A stretch of 64,000 nucleotides of DNA from Thalassobaculum sp. OXR-137 (GCF_034377285.1 NZ_CP139715.1:4634001-4698000); one strand, 5' to 3'; positions 1 to 7,924 are shown, counted from the first letter of the stretch. The notes: generated by a model from the letters alone, not told the origin. Numbers and translations: made by a program.

Positions 1-634
1 CATGGATCAATATTTATTATCAAATAATTATTCCGGATTCTATTATGTAGATAATTAATTTTTCTTCTTAAAATCTAAAAATTTCAAAGAAAATTGGCGG
101 TCGACGCAGGCCTTACCGAAATTAGCTCTGGGGACGCGTTCCTGCTCCCTGGAAGAGGGAACGTTCTCTGAGTATCGGAGAAGCGTTCCGCGTCATCAGG
201 GACCAAGATCCGGAGTCGATTGCGGCGTCTCCTGAACTCAGGGGAGATTCATCCGCGCTCACTGACCAGCATTCTGTTCACGCAAAATCGCGCTGATCGG
301 CGCTTCAATGAACCGACTGCGCTCCATCTGATCCGTCTCCTGGGTGGTGCCGGACTCGACCAATAACCGCAGGCAACCAGGCGCTCAGGTCATGCCCGAC
401 GACAGACCAGCGCATCCGTATGCGACGGCAATGGAAACGCCCCTGCTCGCACCAAACGCGCCGGCCAGCCTCTGCCCCTGAAAGGAGAACGCCCGGAAGA
501 TCGAGCTCGCACTGCGGCATGTCCGTGACTTCATGGCAGGGAATGCCTAATGATGCGCGTGCCGTCCGAAAACCTCGGATAAGGCGGTCAATTTCGACCT
601 GACCCCGCCCGGCACGCCCTGCCCGACAGCTGGA
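1..634. other. AT-rich left edge without an intact gene
   Basis: The first hundred bases are strikingly AT-rich compared with the rest of the window, and composition becomes GC-rich by about base 110. I see no convincing complete gene before 635. The only recognisable coding remnant is the transposase start fragment at 259-327 on the minus strand. The composition change together with the transposase relic suggests foreign or decayed DNA. The left boundary lies outside the window. Confidence 0.6.
259..342 (-). mobile_element. Decayed IS3-family transposase orfA start (relic 1)
   Basis: An ATG at 327 on the minus strand opens a 22-codon frame beginning MERSRFIEAPISAILREQ and stopping at 259. 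This is the familiar N-terminus of IS3/IS51-type OrfA helix-turn-helix proteins (M-K/E-R-S-R-F-x-E-E-Q-I-I). The 15 bases before the ATG and the first 19 bases of the gene match those of the second relic at 3535-3568 almost exactly, with one difference in the second codon. Everything after codon 22 is lost, so it is a dead fragment. It points left, away from the second relic. Confidence 0.65.
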
Positions 635-1657
635 GTGACCCGCCCCGTGCGCATATCAATTCTGGACCAGTCAGTGGCTGCCAGCGGCCGCCCGCAGGGG
701 GCCGCGATCCGCGATACCTTGGCCCTTGCCAGACACTGCGACACTCTTGGCTATCACCGGTTCTGGGTGTCCGAGCATCACAGCCACCCGACGATTGTCG
801 GCACCGCACCGGAAATCCTGATCGCCGCGATCGCCACGCAGACGACCCGTCTCCGGGTCGGCAGCGCCGGGGTGATGCTGCCGCACTATGCGCCGCTGAA
901 AGTCGCGGAGCAGTTCCGGGTGCTCGACGCTCTGGCGCCGGGCCGCATCGACCTCGGGCTCGGGCGCGCGCCGGGATCGGACGGCCGGACCGCCTTCGCC
1001 CTGAACCCGCTGGCGAACGAGCGGCCGGCGCAGTTCCCGAACGACGTGGCCGACCTGATGGCCTGGGTTCACGGCGAACCGCTGGCAGAGAACCATCCCT
1101 TCCGGGTGGTCGAAGCCATGCCCAAGGGCGACACCGCGCCGGAGATTTGGATTCTCGGCAGCTCGACCTACGGCGCACAGGTCGCGGCGCATTTCGGGCT
1201 TCCGTACAGCTTCGCCTGGTTCTTCACCGACGGCAGAGGCGGTCAGGAAGCCCTGGACATCTACCGCGAGACCTACAAGCCGAGCGTCCGGCATCCGACC
1301 CCGAATGCTGGAATCTGTGTCTGGGCGCTGGCCGCCGGTACCGACGAAGAAGCGCAATATCACTACAGCTCCCGTGCCCGCTGGCAGCTTTACCGGGACC
1401 GCGGCCTGTATCTGCCGCTGGATCCGCCGGACCTCGCGATGGGCTATGAGTATACCGACGCCGAACGCGCGCGCATCGAAGAGCTGCGCCGCACCGCCTT
1501 CGTTGGCGCGGCTCCCAGCGTCGCCGATCGCATCCGCGAGTTGGCGGCTCGGACGGGTGTCGATGAGTTGGCCATCGTCACCTGGACCCACGACGAGCAG
1601 GCGCGCCGCGACAGCTACTCCCTGCTGGCCGTGAAACTGGGGCTGACGACCCCATAG
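635..1657 (+). CDS. LLM-class flavin-dependent oxidoreductase (luciferase-like)
   Basis: The 340-residue protein is a full-length TIM-barrel luciferase-like monooxygenase of the MsnO8/YhbW type, which uses reduced FMN and oxygen on a substrate the sequence does not reveal. Family hallmarks are the N-terminal ISILDQS strand, the FWVSEHHS segment near residue 45, the LRVGSAGVMLPHY segment near residues 73-86 and the GRIDLGLGRAPG loop near residue 105. The start is a GTG at 635 with no strong ribosome site, so the true start could differ. It is a single gene followed by about 150 bases before the hydrolase at 1806, within the transposase-flanked segment. Cytoplasmic location is inferred from the absence of a signal peptide. 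Confidence 0.85.
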   Translation: MTRPVRISILDQSVAASGRPQGAAIRDTLALARHCDTLGYHRFWVSEHHSHPTIVGTAPEILIAAIATQTTRLRVGSAGVMLPHYAPLKVAEQFRVLDALAPGRIDLGLGRAPGSDGRTAFALNPLANERPAQFPNDVADLMAWVHGEPLAENHPFRVVEAMPKGDTAPEIWILGSSTYGAQVAAHFGLPYSFAWFFTDGRGGQEALDIYRETYKPSVRHPTPNAGICVWALAAGTDEEAQYHYSSRARWQLYRDRGLYLPLDPPDLAMGYEYTDAERARIEELRRTAFVGAAPSVADRIRELAARTGVDELAIVTWTHDEQARRDSYSLLAVKLGLTTP

Positions 1658-1805
1658 GGCGGCGACTCTCCGCGAGTCCCGCAACACAAGCGACGTCATG
1701 ACGGGGTGACTCTTCTCGCCAGGCCGGCTCTGGACCTGATCTGCGAGACGGTACGGCGTTGGGAGGATAGGCTATGGCCCGCCGGTGCAGCCGAAAGGAG
1801 CCGAC

Positions 1806-2996
1806 ATGTCCAAAACCCGCCTGATGCAGGGCTTTCCACCGTCTCCGGAGACACAGGTGGACTTGTCGAATTGGCGGACGGCTCCCTATAACCGCTGGGC
1901 CTTTCACCACGTGCGGGAGATCGTGCCCTCGGCCGATATTCCCAACGATCCCGAGTCTGTCGCAGCCCTGCCGACCGCATCGCGCGATCTCGATCAACTC
2001 GCCGTAGAAGGCGCGGGGTCGCTGACCGAGTTCCTGGCGGCGACCGATACCGATGGCATCGTCATCCTGCATGACGGCCACATCGTCTTCGAGAGCTACG
2101 CCAATGGCATGGACGCCTTCACCCCGCATATCCTCATGTCGGTGTCGAAATCGCTTCTCGGCCTGATTGCCGGTATCCTGATAGAGGACGGCAGTCTCGA
2201 TCCGAACGCCTTTGTGGCCGACTACGTTCCCGAGATCGCCGACACGGCGTACAAAGGGGCCAGCGTTCGCCATCTGCTCGACATGCGGGCCGGTGTCGAA
2301 TTCGACGAGAACTATCTGGCAACCTCCGGCGCAATCATCGCCTACCGCAAAGCGCAGAACTGGAACCCGCTCGACCCAGGAGAGCGACCGTCCGACCTAC
2401 GAAGCTTTTACGCCTCCATGACCGCGCCGGACGGCCCGCACAACGGACGCTTCCACTATGTCTCCCCCAACACCGACCTGCTCGGCTGGGTCATCGAGCG
2501 CGCGAGCGGCCAACGCTACGCCGACCTCATGTCCGACCGCCTCTGGCGCCCCATGGGCGCGGAGCGCAGCGCCTACATCACGGTCGACCGGCTCGGTGCG
2601 CCACGGTGTGCGGGCGGCGTCTGCACAACGGTGCGCGACCTCGCCAGGGTCGGACAGCTGCTGCTGCAGGGCGGAAGCCGCGATGGCCAGCAGATCATCC
2701 CCGCCGAATGGATCGATGACCTGATTTCCGGCGGCGATCCCGACGCCTGGAATGAAGGCGATTTCGTCGAGTTGTTCCGAAGAGCGCCGATGCGGTACCG
2801 CAGCAAATGGTACGTGCAGGACGGCCCGGCCCCGCTCCTCTTTGGCTTTGGGGTTCACGGCCAGAACCTGTTCGTCGACCGCACGAACCAGGTCGTGATC
2901 GCCAAGGTCTCCTCGCAAGCGGCCCCGATTGACGAAGAGCGCAACGACCTCACACTCCGGGCGGTCAGGGCAATCGTGGAAGCCTTACGTGGGTGA
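1806..2996 (+). CDS. Serine hydrolase of the beta-lactamase/NylB fold
   Basis: The 396-residue protein belongs to the class C beta-lactamase-related hydrolases (esterase EstB, 6-aminohexanoate-dimer hydrolase NylB). The nucleophile motif SVSK lies at residues 112-115, a tyrosine motif FHYVSPNTDLLG lies near residue 218, and the C-terminal FGVHGQNLFVDR segment resembles the third active-site box of NylB-like enzymes. I chose ATG 1806 because AAGGAG sits 7 bases upstream; a reading frame open from 1785 has no such site. No signal peptide is visible, so it is probably a cytoplasmic amidase or esterase rather than a beta-lactamase. The substrate is unknown. Confidence 0.85.
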   Translation: MSKTRLMQGFPPSPETQVDLSNWRTAPYNRWAFHHVREIVPSADIPNDPESVAALPTASRDLDQLAVEGAGSLTEFLAATDTDGIVILHDGHIVFESYANGMDAFTPHILMSVSKSLLGLIAGILIEDGSLDPNAFVADYVPEIADTAYKGASVRHLLDMRAGVEFDENYLATSGAIIAYRKAQNWNPLDPGERPSDLRSFYASMTAPDGPHNGRFHYVSPNTDLLGWVIERASGQRYADLMSDRLWRPMGAERSAYITVDRLGAPRCAGGVCTTVRDLARVGQLLLQGGSRDGQQIIPAEWIDDLISGGDPDAWNEGDFVELFRRAPMRYRSKWYVQDGPAPLLFGFGVHGQNLFVDRTNQVVIAKVSSQAAPIDEERNDLTLRAVRAIVEALRG

Positions 2997-3044
2997 ACGA
3001 GTGATCGCCATGGAGGCCGTCCCCCTTAAAGGGAAGCCAGACCT

Positions 3045-3386
3045 TCAACGGCTTTCAAGCGCTCCAATTTCGGGCGCCGATAGAGGCGTTTGCAGGAACG
3101 CACGGCGCCCATCGCTGTGAAATGCCTGCGCCATCTGCGGCGATATCCACTCAAGATAGAAGTGGTTCAAGGTTCCCGACCGGAACTGCTTGTACTGGGT
3201 CCAGTAGAGGTCATCGATCAGACCAAACACACCCGCGTCCTCGGTTCCGTCCGAAAACGTCATCCGACAAACACCGTCCACCCCGTACTGCGCGGTCGAT
3301 ATATGCGCACGACTTTCGGGATCGTAACAATTCAGGGTCTTTCCGAACAAAAACTCCCGAAGTTCAACGGGGTTCAAGCGCGCCAT
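3045..3386 (-). CDS. Hypothetical protein, 113 aa
   Basis: I do not recognise this protein. The frame starts at ATG 3386 with TTAGGA about 6 bases upstream and has normal-looking codon use. Its middle carries a CRMTFSDGTEDAGVFG stretch and a FYLEWISPQMAQAF stretch; the repeated aromatic and DG-type turns suggest a small beta-rich fold. No membrane segment or signal peptide is present. It runs convergently toward the beta-lactamase-fold gene and lies in the segment flanked by transposase relics. Confidence 0.5.
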   Translation of the reverse strand: MARLNPVELREFLFGKTLNCYDPESRAHISTAQYGVDGVCRMTFSDGTEDAGVFGLIDDLYWTQYKQFRSGTLNHFYLEWISPQMAQAFHSDGRRAFLQTPLSAPEIGALESR

Positions 3387-3693
3387 GACGATGTCCTAAC
3401 GTTGCGGGTAGGATTCTATGGACCTTGCCACATCTCTACGCGGACTCCGATGGCTGACGTTGGCGTTCTTAGGGCGGCTCACGCTCACCTGAGCTCGCAA
3501 ATTCCTCCAGATTTGAGTAGAGGCTGGCGCCGAGCAGGAGACGGATCAGATGAAGCGCAGTCGGTTCAGCGAAGAGCAGATCATCGCAGACTGTCGACAA
3601 AGCGCTTAAGCCAACCGACACAAGGGGACAAATAGGGAGATTGCCCTATCACCCTAGAGTTTCTCTTTATTTTCAAGTGACTAAAGAAGGAAT
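3387..3693. other. Intergenic segment between hypothetical gene and tRNA-Ser
   Basis: This 307-base stretch holds the second transposase start fragment (3535-3609). Apart from this, I see no gene, no clear hairpin and no duplicate of the tRNA 3' end that could mark an attachment site. Confidence 0.5.
3535..3609 (+). mobile_element. Decayed IS3-family transposase orfA start (relic 2)
   Basis: ATG 3550 opens a 19-residue frame, MKRSRFSEEQIIADCRQSA, ended by TAA at 3607-3609. MKRSRFSEEQII is a classic IS3/IS51 OrfA N-terminus. The leader CAGGAGACGGATCAG and the first 19 coding bases are shared with the relic at 309-342, which is in the opposite orientation. The rest of the transposase is missing. 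Confidence 0.7.
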
Positions 3694-3785
3694 TGGCGGA
3701 GGGGATGGGATTCGAACCCACGATAGGGGTTTCCCCCTATAACGGTTTAGCAAACCGCCGCCTTCAGCCACTCGGCCACCCCTCC
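3694..3785 (-). tRNA. tRNA-Ser (anticodon GCU)
   Basis: Reading the minus strand from 3785, a 7-bp acceptor stem GGAGGGG pairs with CCCCTCC. The D-arm starts GTGGCCGAGTGG, the anticodon loop reads TTTGCTAAA (anticodon GCU, codons AGC/AGU). A long variable arm typical of serine tRNAs and a TTCGAAT T-loop follow. The terminal CCA is encoded (3694-3696). The 3' end faces the accessory-looking segment 1-3690, a common arrangement at island insertion sites. Confidence 0.95.
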
Positions 3786-3989
3786 GCCGGGAGGGCGTTC
3801 GAGGGCCGGTTTCCCGACCCCCGCACGGCGTATGCGCGCCTCTTCTACGGGCCGCCGATGGCCCCCGTCAAGCGCCGTGCGACATCCGCCCGACCGAGCC
3901 GACCCGCATGGCGGCAATCCTGGCTCCCGCCGAACCGCAGCCGGCCCCGCGGCCCCTCGCCCGCCGCCGTGACGCCGCCGTGACGCCGC

Positions 3990-5135
3990 TCAGAAATCGA
4001 GCGCCTGGGTAAGGTCCTCGATCAGGTCCTCCGTGGCCTCGATGCCCACCGCCAGGCGGATCAGGTCGTCGGGCACCGGCGAATCCGGTCCCTCGGTCGA
4101 ACGCCGGTGTTCGGCCAGACTCTCGGTGCCGCCGAGCGAGGTGGCGCTGGTGAAGACCGCCATCCGGCGCATTGTCTCCAGGGCCGCCTCCTTGCCGCCG
4201 GCCACCCGGATCGACAGCATGCCGCTGAAGCCGCCCTGCATCTGCCGCCTAGCCACCACGTGGCCCGGATGGTCCGGCAGGCCCGGATAAAGAACGTGCG
4301 TGATCTTGGGATGGGCCTGCATCGCCTCGGCGATAGCCAGGGCGTTCTCGCAGGCCTTGCGCACGCGGATATGCAGGGTGCGCATGCCGCGGAGCAGCAG
4401 CCAGGCCTCGTGCGGGCCGATCACCATGCCTAGGTCCTTGCGGACCATGCGGATGCGCTGCCAGAACTCGTCGTCGCGGGCGGTGATCAGGGCGCCGGCC
4501 AGCACATCGCTATGGCCGTTGAGGAACTTGGTCGCCGAGTGCATCACCAGATCGGCCCCGTGCTCCAACGGCCGGGTCAGCACCGGGGTGGCGACGGTGC
4601 TGTCGACCGCCAGCCGGGCGCCGGCCGCATGGGCGATCTCGGCCGCCGCCGCGATGTCGACCACGTTCCACAGCGGGTTGGCCGGGGTCTCGACCCAGAC
4701 CAGCTTGGTCTCGCCCGGCCGCATGGCGCCGCGCAGGGCGTCCAGGTCGCCGGCCGACACGTACTGCACCTTCAGCCCCCAATGGGTGGCGAAGTCGTTC
4801 AGCCAGGCGCGCACGCCCCAGTACAGCACGTCCTGCACCACCACATGGTCGCCCGGTCCGAGCGCCAGGAAGGGCGCCGTCACCGCCGACATGCCCGAGG
4901 CCAGGACCAGCGCCTCCGCCCCGCCCTCGAGCCGCGCCAGCAGCGCCTCGACCTGGGCATAGGTGGGGTTGTCGGTGCGGGTGTAGTTGTAGCCGGGCCC
5001 GACGATGCCGCCCGGCGGGCGCTCGAAGGTCGTCGCACTGTGGATCGGCGGCACCAGGGCGCCGTTCTCCGGATCGATGAACCCGAGCGCCTGGGCGGCG
5101 AGGGTTTCGGGGGCGAGCGGTCTGTTGGTCTTCAT
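3990..5135 (-). CDS. PLP-dependent trans-sulfuration enzyme (cystathionine beta-lyase/gamma-synthase family)
   Basis: The 381-residue protein is a Cys/Met-metabolism PLP enzyme. It has the YTRTDNPT segment (residues 51-58), the ASGMSA phosphate-binding turn (79-84) and the Schiff-base lysine K203 within HSATKFLNGHSD. The family splits into lyases, gamma-synthases and sulfhydrylases, and sequence motifs alone do not settle which this is; a cystathionine beta-lyase-like role is a reasonable guess. ATG 5135 is preceded by AAGGAA. It overlaps the stop of the upstream 235-aa gene by four bases (ATGA), so the two are translationally coupled. Confidence 0.85.
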   Translation of the reverse strand: MKTNRPLAPETLAAQALGFIDPENGALVPPIHSATTFERPPGGIVGPGYNYTRTDNPTYAQVEALLARLEGGAEALVLASGMSAVTAPFLALGPGDHVVVQDVLYWGVRAWLNDFATHWGLKVQYVSAGDLDALRGAMRPGETKLVWVETPANPLWNVVDIAAAAEIAHAAGARLAVDSTVATPVLTRPLEHGADLVMHSATKFLNGHSDVLAGALITARDDEFWQRIRMVRKDLGMVIGPHEAWLLLRGMRTLHIRVRKACENALAIAEAMQAHPKITHVLYPGLPDHPGHVVARRQMQGGFSGMLSIRVAGGKEAALETMRRMAVFTSATSLGGTESLAEHRRSTEGPDSPVPDDLIRLAVGIEATEDLIEDLTQALDF

Positions 5136-5839
5136 GAAGGCGTTCCTTGAGGCTTTGATGCCGGGGACGGCAGATCGAAATAGCGCCGTGTCGGGAGAAG
5201 GCCGAGCAGACGGGCCCGGGTCACGATGTCCTGATAGGGTTCCGGCTCGCCGATCAGCAGGGCGGTGCGCGGCGAGAGGCCGGCAGCGGTCAGCAGGTCG
5301 CACAGCCAGGCGGCGACCTCCCCCGGCGGCGCGGCCGGCAGCACCCCGGACGCGGCGGTGGGCCAGCCGGCGACGCGCACGGTCCGGTCCAGGGCCGTCG
5401 ACACCGCATCGCGGGCCGGGCCGCCGCCAGGGGCGGGCGCGATCAGCACGATCTGCGGCCCGCTTAGGCCAGCGAGCTTGTCGGATACCGCACTCTGCAG
5501 CGACAGGAGCCCGTCGAGGCTCACCTGGGGGCCGAACGGGCCATAGGCGACGACGGCGCGGGACAGCATCACCACGAGCGTGCGGGGCGTGGTGCCGCCA
5601 TCGGCCAGCACGGCGGCGTAGGTCCTATAATCAAGCCCCAGTTCCGCGGCCCGGCGCATCCGGATCGCTAAGACCTCGCGCGACGGGGTCTTGCGCGACT
5701 TGGCGGCCGCCTTGCGCCAGCAGAACGCATTCCAGCTCGCTGCCGAGGGCAGCGGCGGGCCGCCATTGTGGCCGAGCAGCGACTGGAACGCCGTGTCCCG
5801 CCCCCGCACATGCCTGAATTTCGGTTTGCGTCCGCGCAT
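5132..5839 (-). CDS. HNGGPPL-motif protein of unknown function
   Basis: This 235-residue protein starts with a basic stretch (MRGRKPKFRHVRGRD), then has the GHNGGPPL motif near residue 31. Next comes a putative helical unit with RRAAELGLDYRTYAAVL. Short alphaproteobacterial proteins combining HNGGPPL with an A-LGL-YR-Y helix are common but functionally uncharacterised; DNA or nucleic-acid binding is only a guess. It is the first gene of a two-gene operon with the PLP lyase (ATGA overlap) and is divergent from the HTH-cupin regulator, sharing a 52-base intergenic region that carries a palindrome. Confidence 0.65.
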   Translation of the reverse strand: MRGRKPKFRHVRGRDTAFQSLLGHNGGPPLPSAASWNAFCWRKAAAKSRKTPSREVLAIRMRRAAELGLDYRTYAAVLADGGTTPRTLVVMLSRAVVAYGPFGPQVSLDGLLSLQSAVSDKLAGLSGPQIVLIAPAPGGGPARDAVSTALDRTVRVAGWPTAASGVLPAAPPGEVAAWLCDLLTAAGLSPRTALLIGEPEPYQDIVTRARLLGLLPTRRYFDLPSPASKPQGTPS

Positions 5840-5859
5840 TTGCGCCTCGAATTCCTCGA

Positions 5860-5880
5860 TAGTGATGATATATTTCACTA
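5860..5880. promoter_or_regulatory. Palindromic operator candidate, TAGTGA-N9-TCACTA
   Basis: A perfect 6-bp inverted repeat, TAGTGA (5860-5865) and TCACTA (5875-5880), with a TA-rich 9-base centre, sits between the divergent starts at 5839 (minus) and 5892 (plus). Its position just upstream of an XRE-type regulator gene fits an autoregulatory operator that also controls the lyase operon. Binding is inferred. Confidence 0.5.
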
Positions 5881-5891
5881 ATGAGGAATCA

Positions 5892-6470
5892 ATGACAAGA
5901 GACGATCCCGCCCTCGACCTGATCGCGCTCGGCCAGCGTATCCGAGCCATGCGCAAGGTCCAGTCCCTGACCCTGGCCGCGCTTGCCGAGAGGGCTGAGA
6001 TCAGCGTCAGCATGCTGTCCGCGGTCGAGCGCGGCGAGAAAGCGGCGACGGTGCTGGTCCTGCACCGGATCGCCACCGGGCTGGAGACCTCCATTTCCCG
6101 GCTGGTGGAGGACGAGAGCCCGGCCCGCGCGGTGGTGCTGCGCGCCGGCGACCAGGTCGTCGTGCCCGGCCCCGGCGGCTGGACCCGGCGGATCCTCTCT
6201 CCGGTCGTGCCCGGCGTCGAGTTCGAGATGATGCAGACCACCGTGCCGCCTAAAGTGGATACCGGCGAATACGGCCCGCACCCGCCCGGCTCGCACGAAT
6301 ACCTGCTGGTGGAAGCCGGAACGCTGACGGTGACCCTGGACGACGTCCCCTACCGGCTGGAGGCGGGCGATGCGATCTATTACGACGGCGCCAGCCGCCA
6401 CGCCTATCGCAACGACGGCGACGAGACCTGCCGCTACGTCCTGGCGATGATGGTGCGCCGGGCCCGGTGA
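5892..6470 (+). CDS. XRE-family HTH regulator with C-terminal cupin domain
   Basis: The 192-residue protein has an N-terminal helix-turn-helix at about residues 10-65 (GQRIRAMRKVQSLTLAALAE followed by ISVSMLSAVERG). A cupin domain at about 105-190 contains PPGSHEYLLVEAG and LEAGDAIYYDG. HTH-cupin regulators of this architecture sense small ligands and frequently control neighbouring amino-acid or amine metabolism. ATG 5892 has GAGG six bases upstream; an in-frame ATG at 5865 lacks a ribosome site. It is divergent from the lyase operon, which is its likely target. Confidence 0.9.
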   Translation: MTRDDPALDLIALGQRIRAMRKVQSLTLAALAERAEISVSMLSAVERGEKAATVLVLHRIATGLETSISRLVEDESPARAVVLRAGDQVVVPGPGGWTRRILSPVVPGVEFEMMQTTVPPKVDTGEYGPHPPGSHEYLLVEAGTLTVTLDDVPYRLEAGDAIYYDGASRHAYRNDGDETCRYVLAMMVRRAR

Positions 6471-6482
6471 CCCGGGCGCAGC

Positions 6483-6980
6483 TCAGGTATGCAGCCTCGG
6501 ATCCAGGGCAAATCGCTCCTGCCGCACGTCGTCGAAGTAACCCTTGGCCCGCTCGGCAGCGAAGATCAGATTCCAGCTATGGCGGGAGACCGTGGATGGA
6601 ACCAGTACAAACAGATGGTCCTGCAGGAGCCGGTTGCCGAACGCCTGCTGGCCCGGACCATGCGCGCCCGGCACGAGCCAGTTCGGGTTCGGGAACTCGT
6701 CCGGTTCGACCACCCGGATGACGGAGGGATCGATCACCCGCGCCGCTGTCAGGATATGGGCCGTGGTATCCAACACCTTGAACCCCTTATGCACGGCCAC
6801 CTCGATGATCGCCGTGGAGGGATCAAGCGACGTATAGACCGCGCGAACGCCCTTCGAGTTCCAGCGGCCGCCGACGCGATACGCGCCTTCGCCAGCGTCC
6901 CATGTCTCCGCATGCCGTCGCTGATCCAGCCGCCAGAACCGAATTTCTCCGGATCCGAGCGGCGGCGGCAGAGGAGTCAT
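6483..6980 (-). CDS. RES-domain toxin
   Basis: The 165-residue protein is a RES-family toxin, a group shown elsewhere to degrade NAD+. It has the early arginine in IRFWRLDQRRHAE, the diagnostic YRVGGRWNSKG block (about residues 34-44), the VYTSLDPSTAIIEV block with conserved tyrosine and acidic residue, and the C-terminal NLIFAAERAKGYF segment. The key blocks look intact, so the toxin may be active. It starts at ATG 6980, overlapping the antitoxin stop by four bases, and follows the antitoxin in the same transcript, the usual order for Xre-RES systems. Confidence 0.9.
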   Translation of the reverse strand: MTPLPPPLGSGEIRFWRLDQRRHAETWDAGEGAYRVGGRWNSKGVRAVYTSLDPSTAIIEVAVHKGFKVLDTTAHILTAARVIDPSVIRVVEPDEFPNPNWLVPGAHGPGQQAFGNRLLQDHLFVLVPSTVSRHSWNLIFAAERAKGYFDDVRQERFALDPRLHT

Positions 6981-7483
6981 ACGTAGACCCCGTACTCCAG
7001 CCGTGTCAGGTGGTCCTGCACCGCCTCCGCACCGGCAGCGGATGCCAGGAGATCGATTGGGCGGCGGTTCTCAAGTCCGATCGCCGGCTCCAGCATCCAG
7101 GCTTCCGCAGCATCCTGGCTGCCCATGACATCGGTCGCCTGGGCGATGATCTCCGCAAAGCGCCATGCCCGGCTACTCTGTTCCGGCGAGAGCGTCTTCT
7201 TCTTCGCGTCCGATTTGCGCCGTTGCAAAGTCCGGATGCTGATGCCGATCGCCTTGTTCAGGACGTCGCCAGTGGCGAGGATGGTGACCGCCTCGACCAG
7301 ATGAAGAAGGGATGTGGAAGGAAGCCCCCGGACGATCAGATCGTGCGCATCCAACGCAGTGTGAACCGGATGCTTGGTGACCTTCGGCCCACCCAGCAAT
7401 CGATAGGCTCGGACCGTCTCGTCCGCGCCAGGGCTGCGGACCGCGTCCTCCAAACCGAGATCAATATCTGTTGCGGCCGCCAT
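6977..7483 (-). CDS. Xre/MbcA/ParS-type antitoxin
   Basis: The 168-residue protein pairs with the RES toxin. Residues about 70-115 form an Xre-like DNA-binding region (DVLNKAIGISIRTLQRRK). The C-terminal half has the MbcA/ParS toxin-binding signature, including AEAWMLEPAIGLENRRPIDLL and the terminal HLTRLEYGVYV. I prefer ATG 7483 because GGAAGG lies seven bases upstream; ATG 7501 in the same frame is possible and would place the start inside the inverted repeat. The antitoxin probably neutralises the toxin and represses its own promoter. Confidence 0.85.
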   Translation of the reverse strand: MAAATDIDLGLEDAVRSPGADETVRAYRLLGGPKVTKHPVHTALDAHDLIVRGLPSTSLLHLVEAVTILATGDVLNKAIGISIRTLQRRKSDAKKKTLSPEQSSRAWRFAEIIAQATDVMGSQDAAEAWMLEPAIGLENRRPIDLLASAAGAEAVQDHLTRLEYGVYV

Positions 7484-7491
7484 CGAAACAC

Positions 7492-7532
7492 CTTCCGCCA
7501 TGTGTCGCTCAAACTACGACACATGGCGGAAG
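7492..7532. promoter_or_regulatory. Perfect 16-bp inverted repeat upstream of the antitoxin
   Basis: CTTCCGCCATGTGTCG (7492-7507) and its exact reverse complement (7517-7532) flank the 9-base spacer ctcaaacta. The repeat sits immediately upstream of the preferred antitoxin start, and its proximal edge overlaps the ribosome-binding sequence. It could be the operator bound by the antitoxin/toxin complex, or an mRNA hairpin that masks the ribosome site, or both. Confidence 0.75.
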
Positions 7533-7651
7533 AATACAATGAGAGCGAAACGCTAGGGCTTAAGCGGGCGATCACCACGGACGGCAATTGCAATCGCCGT
7601 CCTGTTGCAGAGTTTGATGGGAATAGCCTGAACCATGGCCCTCACAAGCCA

Positions 7652-7924
7652 TCACGCCCGCATCATGTCGCCGCATTCGCCGCAGCCCAGCTTGTTGGTG
7701 GCGCGACGGCCGAGCGCCGAGCGGACTGTGGCGACGACCCAGGCGCCGATGCCGGACGCGGCCTTGGCAAAGGCCTGGGCGCGCAGGCGCCGGCCATGGA
7801 GAACGGCCTGGTCGATGGCCTTGGGCGAGAGGGTGGCCGTTGTCCAACGAGCGCCGTCGGCCGTATCGGTCGTTCCGGTCGCAATCGCGCCAAGATGGGC
7901 ATGCCTTGTGTCGATGCTGGTCAT
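7652..7924 (-). CDS. Small hypothetical protein, 90 aa
   Basis: I do not recognise this protein. ATG 7924 is preceded by an excellent ribosome site, GGAGGT, five bases upstream, which supports a real gene. The N-terminus is Thr/Ala-rich, the middle carries LSPKAIDQAVLHGRRLRAQAF, a predicted amphipathic basic helix, followed by a short hydrophobic stretch (IGAWVVATV), and the end has a CGECGDMM motif with two cysteines. It is divergent from the LysR gene at 8078 and may be its target. Confidence 0.55.
   Translation of the reverse strand: MTSIDTRHAHLGAIATGTTDTADGARWTTATLSPKAIDQAVLHGRRLRAQAFAKAASGIGAWVVATVRSALGRRATNKLGCGECGDMMRA

Noticed and set aside
1785-1805. Seven-codon upstream extension of the beta-lactamase-fold gene.
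   Set aside because: The ribosome-binding sequence lies inside this extension, so ATG 1806 is the better start.
3090-3635. 181-codon plus-strand frame ending in the transposase relic.
   Set aside because: It is antisense to the 113-aa gene and its tail reads the relic leader in a wrong frame.
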